A DNA stretch of 64,000 bases from CAYXVF01 sp964468125 (GTDB lineage: Bacteria; Myxococcota; XYA12-FULL-58-9; CAYXVF01): NCBI GenBank assembly GCA_964468125.1, contig CAYXVF010000017.1:1-64000 (forward strand). Reading direction: 5' to 3'. The notes beneath the pieces were generated by a model, which saw only the letters and a list, made by a program, of their open reading frames with translations, did no database searches and was not told the DNA's origin. Shown here piece by piece: positions 15,906 through 24,602 of this stretch. Made by a program: the position numbers and the translations under genes. How positions within the stretch are numbered: position 1 is the first letter of the stretch; every line of letters starts with the position of its first letter.

Positions 15906-18281
15906 TTAGTTTCGAAGTGGCTTGTTCTTCATCAGCATGTGCTGAATTCGGGCGACCGTCTTCTCCTCGCCACAGAGTGACATGAACGCTTCGCGTTCGA
16001 GGTCGAGGTAGTATTCCTCGGTGAGCTCGGTGCCTGGGCGCACATTGCCGCCGCACAAAATGTGGGCGACCTTGCTCGCAACGAGCCCGTCGTGCTCGCT
16101 GGCGTATCCACCCTCCTTCAAGCCTTCGACACGCATCAGGATAGTCTCCTTGGCGTCGTAGCCCGCGGCGCGCAAAACCCTCGGCCTGGCGGGCCGGTAG
16201 CCGGCACGTGCCATACCGAGTGCCCGCTGCTTCGCGTTGTAGAGCAAGAGGTCACGGTTGAGCACCATCGAGTCGGTTGCGCGAATGTAGCGCAACGCGC
16301 GCGCCTCTTCGGCGCCGGTAGCGACCTTGGCCATGGCGATGTTCAGGCTCGGCTGCGCGATGAACGGCAGCACGTCCACCCCTTCCACCCGAGATTCTTC
16401 TTCGGTCCAACGCTCGACCATCCGCAGACACCCGCCACCGGCAGGAACGAGGCCGACACCGACCTCGACGAGCCCCATATAGGTCTCGGCGAATGCTTCG
16501 GTGGCGTCAGCCGCCATCGCGATCTCCGCGCCGCCACCAAGGGTCAGTCCGTGCGGGGCGCTCACCACTGGGACGCCCGCGTAGCGCACGCGCTGAAGGC
16601 CATGCTGCAGCCGTTTGATCATCGGCTCGATCTGGTCAAAAGCCTTCTGTTGCGCGGCCATCATGATCATCATCAGATTTGCGCCGGCGCCGAAATGCTG
16701 ACCGTCGTTGCCGATGACCATCGCCTCGAAGTTCTTTTCGGCCTCGTCGCAGGCCTCCCAGAGCATGTCGATGACGTCTTGGTCGATCGTGTTCATCTTC
16801 GTGTGCACTTCGAGGCACACCACGCCGTCGCCGATGTCGATCAGGCTGGCGCCGAGCTTATCGATCACGACGTTTTTCTTGTCCTCTTTGAGCGCATCGA
16901 GGCGAATGTAACGGGGATCGAAGGGCACCTTGCTCTGAGACTTGGCCTTGTAGTCGAAGAAGGTCTTGTCGGCCTCCTGCGGGCTATAGAAAGTATCAAT
17001 GCCGCTCTCGACCATGTCGATGACCCAAGCCGGCACCTCCATGCCCTCTTTCTGCATGCGCGCGACCGATTCCTTCACGCCGATGGCGTCCCAGATCTGA
17101 AACGGCCCGAGATCCCAGTTGAAGCCCCAGCGCATGGCCCGGTCGACGTTGACCACGTCATCAGCGATCTCACCCATCAGACGGGCCGAGTAGCACAGGC
17201 TTCGTGAGAGAATCTTCCACGCAAACTCACTGGCTGTGTCGTCGCCGTTGACCATGATCTTGATACGCTCGCCCGGGTCGTCCTTCCCCTTTGTAGCGCC
17301 GATGGAGTCGTACCGATTCTTGTTCTGCTCTCGGTACTCGAGGGTTTCCTTGTCGAGAACGAAGATCGTCTTGCCCTCTTTCTTGTAAAAGCCCGCTCCT
17401 GCCTTTTGGCCGACGCGACCGCTCTCCACGAGGTCGTGAACCCACTTCGGAGCTTTGAACACCTCGCGCTCCGGATCGTCTTTCACGAGCTCGTGACAGG
17501 TATTCGAGACGTGACCGATCACGTCGATGCCGACCATGTCGCCGAGTCGATAGGTGCCACTCTTTGGCCGGCCCATGGGGGCCCCGGTGATCGCGTCGAC
17601 ATCTTCGATAGAGAGGCCCATCTCGTCCGCGGTGTGGATCGCGAGCATGGCGGCGTGAATGCCAATGCGGTTGGCGATGAAGTTGGGCGTATCCTTGGCG
17701 TAAACGACGCCTTTGCCGAGCATGTCACCGATGGCGGAGGCCTTTGTGAGGGCTGAGCCTTCGGTCTGCGGTCCGGGGATGATCTCGAGCAAGCGCATGT
17801 AGCGCACCGGCGAGAAGAAGTGCATGCCGAGAAAGCGCTTCTGCAGCTCGGCGGGGATTGCGTCGGACATGGAGGCGATCGACAAGCCGCTCGTGTTGCT
17901 TGCGAGCAGCGCATCGTCCTTCACGTGGGGGGCGACCTTCTTGAAGAGGTCGAGCTTGATGTCCAGACGCTCGACGACGGCTTCGATGATCAGGTCCGCG
18001 TCTTTGATGCGGTCGATGTGGTCGTCGAAGTTGCCGACCTCGACGAGGCGCGCGGAGTCTTTGTCGTAGAAGGCAGCGGGCTTGAAATCGAGCGCCGCCT
18101 GGAGGCCCTTCGCGGCGAAGCCGTTGCGAGCCGCGGGGTCTTTGAGCTGCTCGCCCTCGAGCTTCGGTGGCACGATATCGAGAAGGTGCACTTTGACGCC
18201 GACCCCGGAGAGGTGGGCCGCGATGTGACTTCCCATGTAGCCAGCTCCGAGTACGGCGGCGGTCTTGATCGGTTGAGCCAT
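15906..18281 (-). CDS. fadN: 3-hydroxyacyl-CoA dehydrogenase/enoyl-CoA hydratase (FadN-type)
   Basis: A bifunctional beta-oxidation enzyme of 791 residues. The order is dehydrogenase first and hydratase last, as in FadN of Gram-positives and many Deltaproteobacteria, and the reverse of FadB/FadJ. The NAD-binding Rossmann motif is AVLGAGYMGSHIAAHL (residues 9-24), and the dehydrogenase signature includes DADLIIEAVVERLD, SNTSGL and GMHFFSPVRYMRLLEII. The C-terminal crotonase part has NDGQHFGAGANL and SAPHGLTLGGGAEIAMAAD, which forms the CoA oxyanion hole, with the Glu motif VEVGVGLVPAGGG. The start has an AGGGAAT ribosome site. Together with the thiolase it makes a complete oxidation module. 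The upstream gap to 18490 carries four copies of the dispersed 12-mer. Confidence 0.95.
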   Translation of the reverse strand: MAQPIKTAAVLGAGYMGSHIAAHLSGVGVKVHLLDIVPPKLEGEQLKDPAARNGFAAKGLQAALDFKPAAFYDKDSARLVEVGNFDDHIDRIKDADLIIEAVVERLDIKLDLFKKVAPHVKDDALLASNTSGLSIASMSDAIPAELQKRFLGMHFFSPVRYMRLLEIIPGPQTEGSALTKASAIGDMLGKGVVYAKDTPNFIANRIGIHAAMLAIHTADEMGLSIEDVDAITGAPMGRPKSGTYRLGDMVGIDVIGHVSNTCHELVKDDPEREVFKAPKWVHDLVESGRVGQKAGAGFYKKEGKTIFVLDKETLEYREQNKNRYDSIGATKGKDDPGERIKIMVNGDDTASEFAWKILSRSLCYSARLMGEIADDVVNVDRAMRWGFNWDLGPFQIWDAIGVKESVARMQKEGMEVPAWVIDMVESGIDTFYSPQEADKTFFDYKAKSQSKVPFDPRYIRLDALKEDKKNVVIDKLGASLIDIGDGVVCLEVHTKMNTIDQDVIDMLWEACDEAEKNFEAMVIGNDGQHFGAGANLMMIMMAAQQKAFDQIEPMIKRLQHGLQRVRYAGVPVVSAPHGLTLGGGAEIAMAADATEAFAETYMGLVEVGVGLVPAGGGCLRMVERWTEEESRVEGVDVLPFIAQPSLNIAMAKVATGAEEARALRYIRATDSMVLNRDLLLYNAKQRALGMARAGYRPARPRVLRAAGYDAKETILMRVEGLKEGGYASEHDGLVASKVAHILCGGNVRPGTELTEEYYLDLEREAFMSLCGEEKTVARIQHMLMKNKPLRN

Positions 18282-18323
18282 GGTTGGATTCCCTTTTTTT
18301 CCTTTGATTCCTTACCCCGGCGC

Positions 18324-18481
18324 GACGCTGGCACCGTTTGTTCGCACCGTTCACTTTGTCTCAGTGCGTCAGGGACCGGCAGCCTACAAAGGACGTTGGC
18401 ACCACGCAACAACTACCGAACCGGATTCGGACCTTCGAGGCCCCCTCGAGACGCTGGCACCTATGACCGCACGCTGGCACC
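18324..18481 (+). repeat. Four copies of the 12-mer in an intergenic gap
   Basis: GACGCTGGCACC occurs exactly at 18324-18335 and 18450-18461. Variants lie at 18392-18403 (GACGTTGGCACC) and 18470-18481 (CACGCTGGCACC). All have the same orientation. The last two are 20 bases apart and look like a tandem duplication. The gap separates the divergent FadN-type and GGCT genes and must also hold their promoters. Confidence 0.8.
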
Positions 18482-18490
18482 CTGGCGGTC

Positions 18491-18853
18491 ATGAGCGAAA
18501 GGATTGAAACGTTGTTTGTTTACGGAACCCTGATGCGGGGCGAGCCGGGGCACCATCACATGGCCGGGTGCCGATTCGTTTGCGAAGACCAGACGGTGAG
18601 CGGTTACGGTCTCGTGCACGTCACCTGGTATCCAGGCCTGGTGCCGCACGCCGGGGGCACCGTCTTCGGCGAGGTCTACGAGGTGCCCACATCTCGCTGG
18701 GCGACGCTCGATGCCTACGAAGACTGTCCCGAATTTTATGAGCGAACAGCGATCCCTCTCGCATCTGGAAGACATCCGCAGGCCTACTTCTACCGTCGTC
18801 CCGAGGGTCTTCCCCTCATTGCTTCTGGCGACTGGCGGCGCCGCACCCCTTGA
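18491..18853 (+). CDS. Gamma-glutamylcyclotransferase-like protein
   Basis: A 120-residue protein of the GGCT/AIG2 (YtfP) fold. The N-terminal LFVYGTLMRGEPGHH is the substrate-binding signature of the family, and the Glu in LDAYEDCPEFYERTAI sits where the catalytic acid lies. C-terminal AYFYRR and a short basic tail complete the fold. The reaction in classical members is cyclisation of gamma-glutamyl amines to 5-oxoproline, but many bacterial members have unknown substrates. It stands alone, upstream of panB in the same direction with a 120-base gap. The start ATG lies ten bases past the last copy of the dispersed 12-mer, so the motif overlaps its likely ribosome-binding region. Confidence 0.85.
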   Translation: MSERIETLFVYGTLMRGEPGHHHMAGCRFVCEDQTVSGYGLVHVTWYPGLVPHAGGTVFGEVYEVPTSRWATLDAYEDCPEFYERTAIPLASGRHPQAYFYRRPEGLPLIASGDWRRRTP

Positions 18854-18974
18854 AGAATCTGCTCCCCATTACGTATACCGCGGATGCGTTTACCGATGTG
18901 GTCCCGACCCTATGGTAGGTGCAACTCGTTGAAGCTTGGATCCCGAGAGGGACCGAGACGGATAGATATCGATC

Positions 18975-19847
18975 ATGAGGAATTCCCCGATCACCGCCCT
19001 CGATTTGCGCGCGCGCAAAGCACCCGCTTCGCGGATTGTGATGACCACGGCCTACGACGCGACCTTGGCGGCCCTTCTCGATCCGGCCGTCGACGCGATT
19101 CTGGTCGGAGACTCGCTCGGGATGGTCGTCCAAGGGCACGAAAACACGCTCAAGGTCACACTCGAGCACGTGATCTACCATACCGCCGCTGTCGCGCGGG
19201 TCTGCAAACACGCGCATGTCGTCGGCGATCTACCGTTCATGACCTATCAAATTTCCGCCGAGCAGGCGCTCGAGTCCGCGGGTCGACTGATGGCCGAGGG
19301 CTCCGCGCACTCCGTCAAGCTCGAAGGCGGCCGCGACATTGCACCGACTGTGGAGCGACTCGTACGCGCGGGAATCCCGGTGATGGGACACGTGGGACTA
19401 ACGCCACAGAGTGTCCATCAACTCGGCGGTTTCAAGGTACAGGGACGGGGCCGCGATGCAGCGGACGCTCTTCTCGAAGACGCACTCGCGCTACAAGACG
19501 CGGGCGCCTACGCCTTGGTTCTCGAAATGGTACCGTTGGAGCTGGCGCAACGAGTCACGGAAACCCTGGAAATCCCGACAATCGGGATCGGCGCGGGCGT
19601 CCATTGCGACGGTCAAGTTCTCGTCAGCTATGACCTTCTGGGACTCAATCCGAGTTTCAAGCCGCGATTCGTTCATCGTTATGCGAACCTGGCAAGAGAG
19701 GTATCCGAGGCGATAGGAAACTACGCCCGAGATGTTCGCGACGGCGTATTCCCTGGCACGGAGCACAGCTTCCGAGCTACACCCCTCGAGGTGGTGGAAG
19801 CGGAGGACGCGGTCCCCTATGAGGGTCCCCGCAGCGCCGAGCAATAG
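18975..19847 (+). CDS. panB: Ketopantoate hydroxymethyltransferase
   Basis: This 290-residue enzyme makes ketopantoate from alpha-ketoisovalerate and methylenetetrahydrofolate, the first committed step of pantothenate and CoA synthesis. Family segments are MTTAYDATLAALLD, DAILVGDSLGMVVQGHENTL (magnesium site), PFMTYQIS, SVKLEGG, PVMGHVGLTPQSVHQLGGFKVQG and PTIGIGAGVHCDGQVLV. The Glu of LVLEMVP is the likely catalytic base. It is followed 41 bases later by panC in the same direction, so the two probably form an operon. Confidence 0.97.
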   Translation: MRNSPITALDLRARKAPASRIVMTTAYDATLAALLDPAVDAILVGDSLGMVVQGHENTLKVTLEHVIYHTAAVARVCKHAHVVGDLPFMTYQISAEQALESAGRLMAEGSAHSVKLEGGRDIAPTVERLVRAGIPVMGHVGLTPQSVHQLGGFKVQGRGRDAADALLEDALALQDAGAYALVLEMVPLELAQRVTETLEIPTIGIGAGVHCDGQVLVSYDLLGLNPSFKPRFVHRYANLAREVSEAIGNYARDVRDGVFPGTEHSFRATPLEVVEAEDAVPYEGPRSAEQ

Positions 19848-19888
19848 GCGCCTAATCAATCCGCTCTCCCCTGAATAGGATGTGAGCG

Positions 19889-20785
19889 ATGCTGGCTTGG
19901 AGCTTTTCGGTCGATACCCCCTACTTGCGACTGTCGCATGCGATGAGAATCACCTCCGAACCACGCGATTTGAAGGCCTGGTCCGAAGCGCAGCAACTCG
20001 CGGGCCACAGAGTGGCAATCGTCCCTACGATGGGATTCTTGCACGACGGCCACCTGAGTCTCGTTCGGCTCGCGCGTGCACACGCGGACAAGGTGATCGT
20101 TTCGATCTTTGTGAACCCCACACAATTCGGTCCTACGGAGGACCTCGAACGCTACCCGCGAGACCTCGAAGGCGACCTGAACAAGCTGCGCTCCGCCGGG
20201 GTTGACGTCGCTTTTGTCCCGGAACCCGAGGCGATCTATCCGGACGGCTTCGACACCTACATCGAACCGGCGACTCTTGGCGATGACCTCTGCGGCGCGG
20301 CGCGGCCGGGCCACTTCCGAGGGGTGTGTACTGTGGTTGCCCTTCTCCTGCGCATGAGCGCTGCGAATCTGTTGGTCTTGGGCGAAAAGGACTTTCAGCA
20401 GCTGCAGATCGTTCGACGAATGGTGGCAGACTTATGGCTCGACGTGGAGGTGATGTCTGGCCCCACGGTGCGAGAATCCGACGGGCTCGCACTGAGCTCG
20501 CGCAACAGCTACCTATCAGCAGCCGAGCGCGAGTGGGCACGCGCAATACCCCGGGCTCTCGATCGGGTAGCCACTCAGTTTGCAAAAGGAGACCGCGACG
20601 TTGCGAGTTTGATTCGAACCGCGGTCGGAACGCTCGAAGAAGCCCCCCTGGACATCGAGTATGTCCGCATCGTCGATGCGGAGTCTCTCAGGCCTCAGCT
20701 CACGGTCGAGCGAAGCGCGGTGATCGCGGTCGCAGCCCGGGCGGGCACGACGCGTTTGATCGACAACCGACTGCTTTCGCCCTGA
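19889..20785 (+). CDS. panC: Pantothenate synthetase
   Basis: A 298-residue enzyme that condenses pantoate with beta-alanine using ATP. The nucleotide-binding HIGH-like motif appears in VAIVPTMGFLHDGHLSLV. Other family segments are VSIFVNPTQFGPTEDLERYPR, ARPGHFRGVCTVV, LVLGEKDFQQLQIVRRMV and DGLALSSRNSYLS. ATG 19889 has AGGA eight bases upstream. ATG 19943 (MRITSEPRDLKAW) fits family N-termini better but has no ribosome site, so either may be used. The stop is four bases from the end of the convergent PilZ-AMIN gene. Confidence 0.95.
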   Translation: MLAWSFSVDTPYLRLSHAMRITSEPRDLKAWSEAQQLAGHRVAIVPTMGFLHDGHLSLVRLARAHADKVIVSIFVNPTQFGPTEDLERYPRDLEGDLNKLRSAGVDVAFVPEPEAIYPDGFDTYIEPATLGDDLCGAARPGHFRGVCTVVALLLRMSAANLLVLGEKDFQQLQIVRRMVADLWLDVEVMSGPTVRESDGLALSSRNSYLSAAEREWARAIPRALDRVATQFAKGDRDVASLIRTAVGTLEEAPLDIEYVRIVDAESLRPQLTVERSAVIAVAARAGTTRLIDNRLLSP

Positions 20786-20789
20786 GTTC

Positions 20790-22351
20790 TCAGTCTTCGC
20801 TTTCGAGACTAACGACGAGTGCATTCCCATCGGGGCGGGGTTCTTCCGCGAGCGTGGCATCGCCATCGACGTCGAGGACGAAACGTACCTTGTCAGGGTG
20901 ACGCCCGACGCGGACGCGGTGGATCAATGGATTAGCGAGCTCGTAGCTGGCCTGGGCAAAGGCACTCTGCCGACCGTGAACATCGATGACGTAGCGCTTC
21001 GGGTTCTCGAGCCAGAAGGTGCTGTGCTCGCTGGCCGGCCCGTCGACTTCGAGCAGGAGCTCGACACGACCGTCGAGTTGACGAAGCTCCGGAGCGAGCG
21101 CCCGCGCGCTCGTGCCAGCGTCCGATTCGGAGGCGTTCCCCGACGCCACGGCGGCCGACTCGCTGCCTTCAGGCGCAGCTTCAATTGTGCCAGCGTCGGC
21201 GGTGCCGTCGGCGGTGCCNNNNNNNNNNNNNNNNNNNNNNNNNNNNNNNNNNNNNNNNNNNNNNNNNNNNNNNNNNNNNNNNNNNNNNNNNNNNNNNNNN
21301 NNNNNNNNNNNNNNNNNNCGTCGGCGGTGCCGTCGGCGGTGCCAGCGTCTTCTCGTGCCCCACCCCCGGTGGCCGTCGATGCCTCCGGTGCCTCCGGCAG
21401 GACATCGCGCCAGTCGCCGTCATCGCTCGCGACGTGGATCTTCGGCGCCTCCGCGGGCTCGGGGGTGCCAACGCCTCGTTCGTTCACGGTAAGCGCTGAG
21501 GTGATCGCCGCAGCCACGAGCAATCCCGCGGCAAGTCCTAGAATCCCGGGCAAATGGCTTCCTCGTGGACGGGGCGGCGCTTTCACCGGCGGGGCCTCTG
21601 GGGCAGCGGGTTCGAGGTCAACCTCGGGGAGCGACCAACTCGCGACCGTTCCGCTCGAGCGTGAATCCACGACCTCGCGCAGCGAGGCGCGCTCTTCCTC
21701 GCTCAAGCCGACGAACTCGCAGCCATAGAGAGCGTTTCCGTGGCCGTCGCTACGCCGCCAGGCAACGACGCACAGGTAGGGATTGGGCTCGTCGAGAAAC
21801 CCGAGGCGAAAACGCACCCAAATGCGCTGTCCTGGGGTCAGGTCACATTCGGCAGTCATGGCAACGCCACCAACGGAGAGGTTCAGAATCGCTCCCCCAA
21901 CTTGGCCTTCAACCCCTTCGACCTGAAGCTCCGCGGGCATCGTGAACCACACCCGGGCCGAGGGTAGCTCTTCGACCGTCATCAGCGGCTGCCCATGTCC
22001 CGCGTCTACCGCCGGCGTCGTCGCCATTGGGGTCGCTTCGCTTGGCAACTCGGGCAGTTCGAGCTCAGCCGCTTCGTCCATCTGGCCCGAGTCCCAGGCG
22101 CTGGTGCCAGCGTCCAAGGACGCGTTGATGACGTCGAGTGCCTCGCGCAGCTGTTCTTCCGCGCTCATTGCGGCTTCGGCCAAACTAGAAGCATGGGTGC
22201 CAGCGTCCTCTTCCTCCGACGCTGGCACGGGAATCGAGCTCTCCTCCAAGTCTGACCATTGCTCAGGCCCAGAGGGGGTGAGCTCAATGGGTGTCTGGCC
22301 CAGCCAAGAGTCGAAATCCACGACAGGACGATTTTCTGAACGGTGCTCCAC
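20790..22351 (-). CDS. PilZ-transmembrane-AMIN protein, interrupted by assembly gap
   Basis: Both sides of the N-run read in one protein style and should be one gene. From GTG 22351 (GGAGG five bases upstream) come an acidic N-terminus with EEEDAGT, a PilZ domain (about residues 125-230: LNLSVGGVAMTAECDLTPGQ, GCEFVGLSEEERA), a proline-rich linker and one membrane span (GILGLAAGLLVAAAITSALTV, about 250-272). A GTAD-repeat region runs into the gap and resumes after it as GTADGTADAGTIEAAPEG. The protein ends with an AMIN-like domain (HRVRVGRHPDKVRFVLDVDG) at 20790. PilZ domains usually bind cyclic di-GMP, though the arginine motif is not clear here; AMIN domains bind peptidoglycan or secretins. 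The frame across the gap cannot be checked, because the gap length is unknown. Confidence 0.78.
21111..21349 (-). repeat. 12-bp tandem array spanning the gap, edged by 12-mer copies
   Basis: Two units of GTCGGCGGTGCC are seen at 21196-21219, then 99 N (21220-21318), then two more units up to 21343. Motif copies edge the array: TGTGCCAGCGTC at 21187-21198 and an exact GGTGCCAGCGTC at 21338-21349. A further variant lies at 21111-21122. The unit equals the motif without AGC plus GGC, so the array looks like an expansion of the motif. Assembly probably broke because the array is long. It is read as GTAD repeats. Confidence 0.8.
22103..22229 (-). repeat. Three 12-mer copies, two as an inverted pair
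   Basis: Exact copies lie at 22103-22114 and 22196-22207, and an inverted one-mismatch copy at 22218-22229. The last two form an 11-bp perfect stem with a 10-base loop inside the PilZ-AMIN gene. Confidence 0.8.
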
Positions 22352-22576
22352 GCCAACCTCCGCTGGTCAATACCTGCTGAAAAGTACGACATGGCGTTAC
22401 ATCCCCCAAAAAAGTCGCAAGTGGAGGCGCCAAGCAGCGCCGAGCCTGGAAAATGTCGGATCGCTGAGGGATAGGACGACACTGCAGCCGGCGGGCGATG
22501 GTCGCCCGCGCCGAGGTTGCTCCAAATGGTACCGGACCATCTCCACAAGAGAGGGACGCAATACAGGAGCCAAGGT

Positions 22577-23062
22577 ATGGCCGGTGTGAACAAAGTGATT
22601 CTGATCGGAAATCTCGGGCAAGACCCCGAGGTGCGCTACAGCGCCAGCGGCAGCCCCGTCGCGAATTTTAGCATCGCCACGAGCGAGAGCTGGAACGACA
22701 AGAACGGTCAGCGCCAGGAGCGCACGGAATGGCACCGCATCGTCGCGTGGGGCAAGCTTGCGGAGCTTTGCGGTGAGTATCTCGCCAAGGGCAGGCAGGT
22801 TTATGTCGAAGGACGCCTGCAGACACGCAACTGGGAAGACCGCGACGGCAACAAACGCTACACCACTGAGATCATCGCGAACCAAGTGACCTTCCTCGGA
22901 GGGAGAGGCGAGGCGAGCACAGGCGGCGGCCGTCGCAATTATGACGAAGGAGGCGGTGGCGGCTATGACGCACCGAGTGGAAGCGGCTCCGGCGGTGGCA
23001 ACAACGGCGGTGGATACGATTACGGTCCTCCTCCGATGACCGACGACGACGTGCCCTTCTGA
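22577..23062 (+). CDS. ssb: Single-stranded DNA-binding protein
   Basis: A 161-residue SSB. It has an N-terminal OB fold (MAGVNKVILIGNLGQDPEVR, FSIATSESWNDKNG, TEWHRIVAWGKLAELCGEYL, VYVEGRLQTRNWEDRDGN), then a glycine-rich flexible tail and the acidic tip DDDVPF that binds partner proteins of replication and repair. The start at ATG 22577 has AGGAG eight bases upstream. The open frame extends 20 codons further without similarity. A short CCACA-TTCG-TGTGG hairpin follows the stop at 23064-23077 but lacks a T-run. The gene is divergent from the PilZ-AMIN gene, with about 225 bases between them for promoters. Confidence 0.97.
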   Translation: MAGVNKVILIGNLGQDPEVRYSASGSPVANFSIATSESWNDKNGQRQERTEWHRIVAWGKLAELCGEYLAKGRQVYVEGRLQTRNWEDRDGNKRYTTEIIANQVTFLGGRGEASTGGGRRNYDEGGGGGYDAPSGSGSGGGNNGGGYDYGPPPMTDDDVPF

Positions 23063-23115
23063 GCCACATTCGTGTGGAGATGCGTCGGTTCCGCTAGAAT
23101 CCAGCGGGTTGACCG

Positions 23116-24522
23116 ATGGGAAATGAACCGACGCATAAACCTGTTTGGACCCGGCTGACCGATGCGGTCACCGGGCTCGCTCGCCGTGACCTTGCCTCGC
23201 TATCGCGGGCCAAGCGCATCGCCATTCAAAACGTGCGCGTTGCCCTGCTCGTTTCGCGCTCCGACGTCTACCAACGCGTTCGACTGCATGCGCAGGCCTT
23301 GTCACTGAAAACGTTGCTAGCGGTGGTTCCACTGTTCGCAGTTGTCTTCGCCATCTTCAAAGGCTTCGGTGGTCTCGAGTCCGTGCAGAGCGACCTCGAA
23401 GAGCTCATCCTTCACAATCTTGCGGCGTCGGAACAGCTACGCGCCGTGGTGCATGAGCACCTCGGCAACTTTCTCTCGAACGTTGAAGGCGGCCAACTCG
23501 GCCCGGTCTCGGTCGTAATTCTGGTATTCTCGGTCCTTTCGCTCCTCAGCCACATCGAAGACTCGGTGAATGCGGTGTTCGGAGTGACACAGAGGCGACC
23601 TCTTGCTCTTCGTTTTGTGACCTATTGGGCGATCCTAACGCTCGGTCCCCTGGTGCTCGGCGCATCATTGACACTCACGGGCGCTCTGCAAGTGGGTGCG
23701 GTGCGCGCGGCCATCGATGCTCTGCCAGGTGTATCGCAGCTGTTGATCTCGGCGACGCCACTACTGATCTCATGGTTGGGTTTCACCGCCCTCTACGTGG
23801 TGGTCCCCAACACGCGAGTTCGCATACGCTCGGCGTTTTTCGCCGCACTCGTAGCCGGCACCGCTTGGAATATCTTGAAGTATCTCTACGCACTCTACGC
23901 CTCCCACGCGGTGACAGTGCAGAACATTTATGGGTCACTCGCGGCGATCCCCCTCTTCATGCTCTGGATCTGGTTGTCCTGGATCCTCGTGCTCTACGGC
24001 GCACAACTGACCTTCGCCTACGAAAACGCCACCACTTTTTGGCGGGAGCGGGATACGACTCATCCGTCGCCGAGCAGCCGCGAATTGATGGCGACCCGGA
24101 TTTTTTTGGACATCACGCGCTCCTTCACATTTGGCACCGCGCCACCCACACCCGCGGAGCTCTCCGAGCGCTTGGGGTTGGCGCGCCGATTCGTCGACGA
24201 CGTCTGCTCCGTGCTCCGCGAGGCCGGATTCACCCATGCGTTGGAGTTCGGCGGCCTCGTGCCCGCGCGAGATGCGGCCACGGTCACCGTCGAGGACCTG
24301 GTCGTCAGCTTGCGGGAAGGTCAAGGGCAAGCCGTCGAGCTCCCCGCAGACGACGCTACCCAGCAGCTACGCGAGCTGCTCTCGAAAGCCCACGGCCGTT
24401 CCCTCCTGGAAGAAGTAGACTTCGCGAGCCTCGCTCGAACCCATCCCCCGCACGCCGCGCCGAGCGCTCCCACATCCACTGAACCGGATGGCGTTGACGC
24501 GCCCGCCGTGGACATTCACTGA
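23116..24522 (+). CDS. YihY/BrkB-family inner-membrane protein
   Basis: A 468-residue membrane protein of the YihY (UPF0761, formerly ribonuclease BN-like) family. About six spans are visible between residues 55 and 310, e.g. TLLAVVPLFAVVFAIFKGFGG, PVSVVILVFSVLSLLSHIEDSVNAVFG and FRVRSAFF-type loops, with the conserved YGSLAAIPLFMLWIWLSWILVLYGAQL near the end of the membrane part. The last 150 residues form a soluble domain with a winged-helix-like stretch (TPAELSERLGLARRFVDDVCSVLREAGF) and an extended tail. That soluble C-terminus is seen in many proteobacterial YihY proteins. The function is unknown; some relatives are thought to be transporters. Confidence 0.9.
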   Translation: MGNEPTHKPVWTRLTDAVTGLARRDLASLSRAKRIAIQNVRVALLVSRSDVYQRVRLHAQALSLKTLLAVVPLFAVVFAIFKGFGGLESVQSDLEELILHNLAASEQLRAVVHEHLGNFLSNVEGGQLGPVSVVILVFSVLSLLSHIEDSVNAVFGVTQRRPLALRFVTYWAILTLGPLVLGASLTLTGALQVGAVRAAIDALPGVSQLLISATPLLISWLGFTALYVVVPNTRVRIRSAFFAALVAGTAWNILKYLYALYASHAVTVQNIYGSLAAIPLFMLWIWLSWILVLYGAQLTFAYENATTFWRERDTTHPSPSSRELMATRIFLDITRSFTFGTAPPTPAELSERLGLARRFVDDVCSVLREAGFTHALEFGGLVPARDAATVTVEDLVVSLREGQGQAVELPADDATQQLRELLSKAHGRSLLEEVDFASLARTHPPHAAPSAPTSTEPDGVDAPAVDIH

Positions 24523-24602
24523 GCGGGGGGGCGACGTTGACACGCCCTACCCGTCAGGGGGAGACTTTCATTAGTATTTCTAGAACCTTGGCCGTTTTCC
24601 GG

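Noticed and set aside
21196..21343. CRISPR array
   Set aside because: The unit is 12 bp with no spacers, and no cas genes are present in the window.
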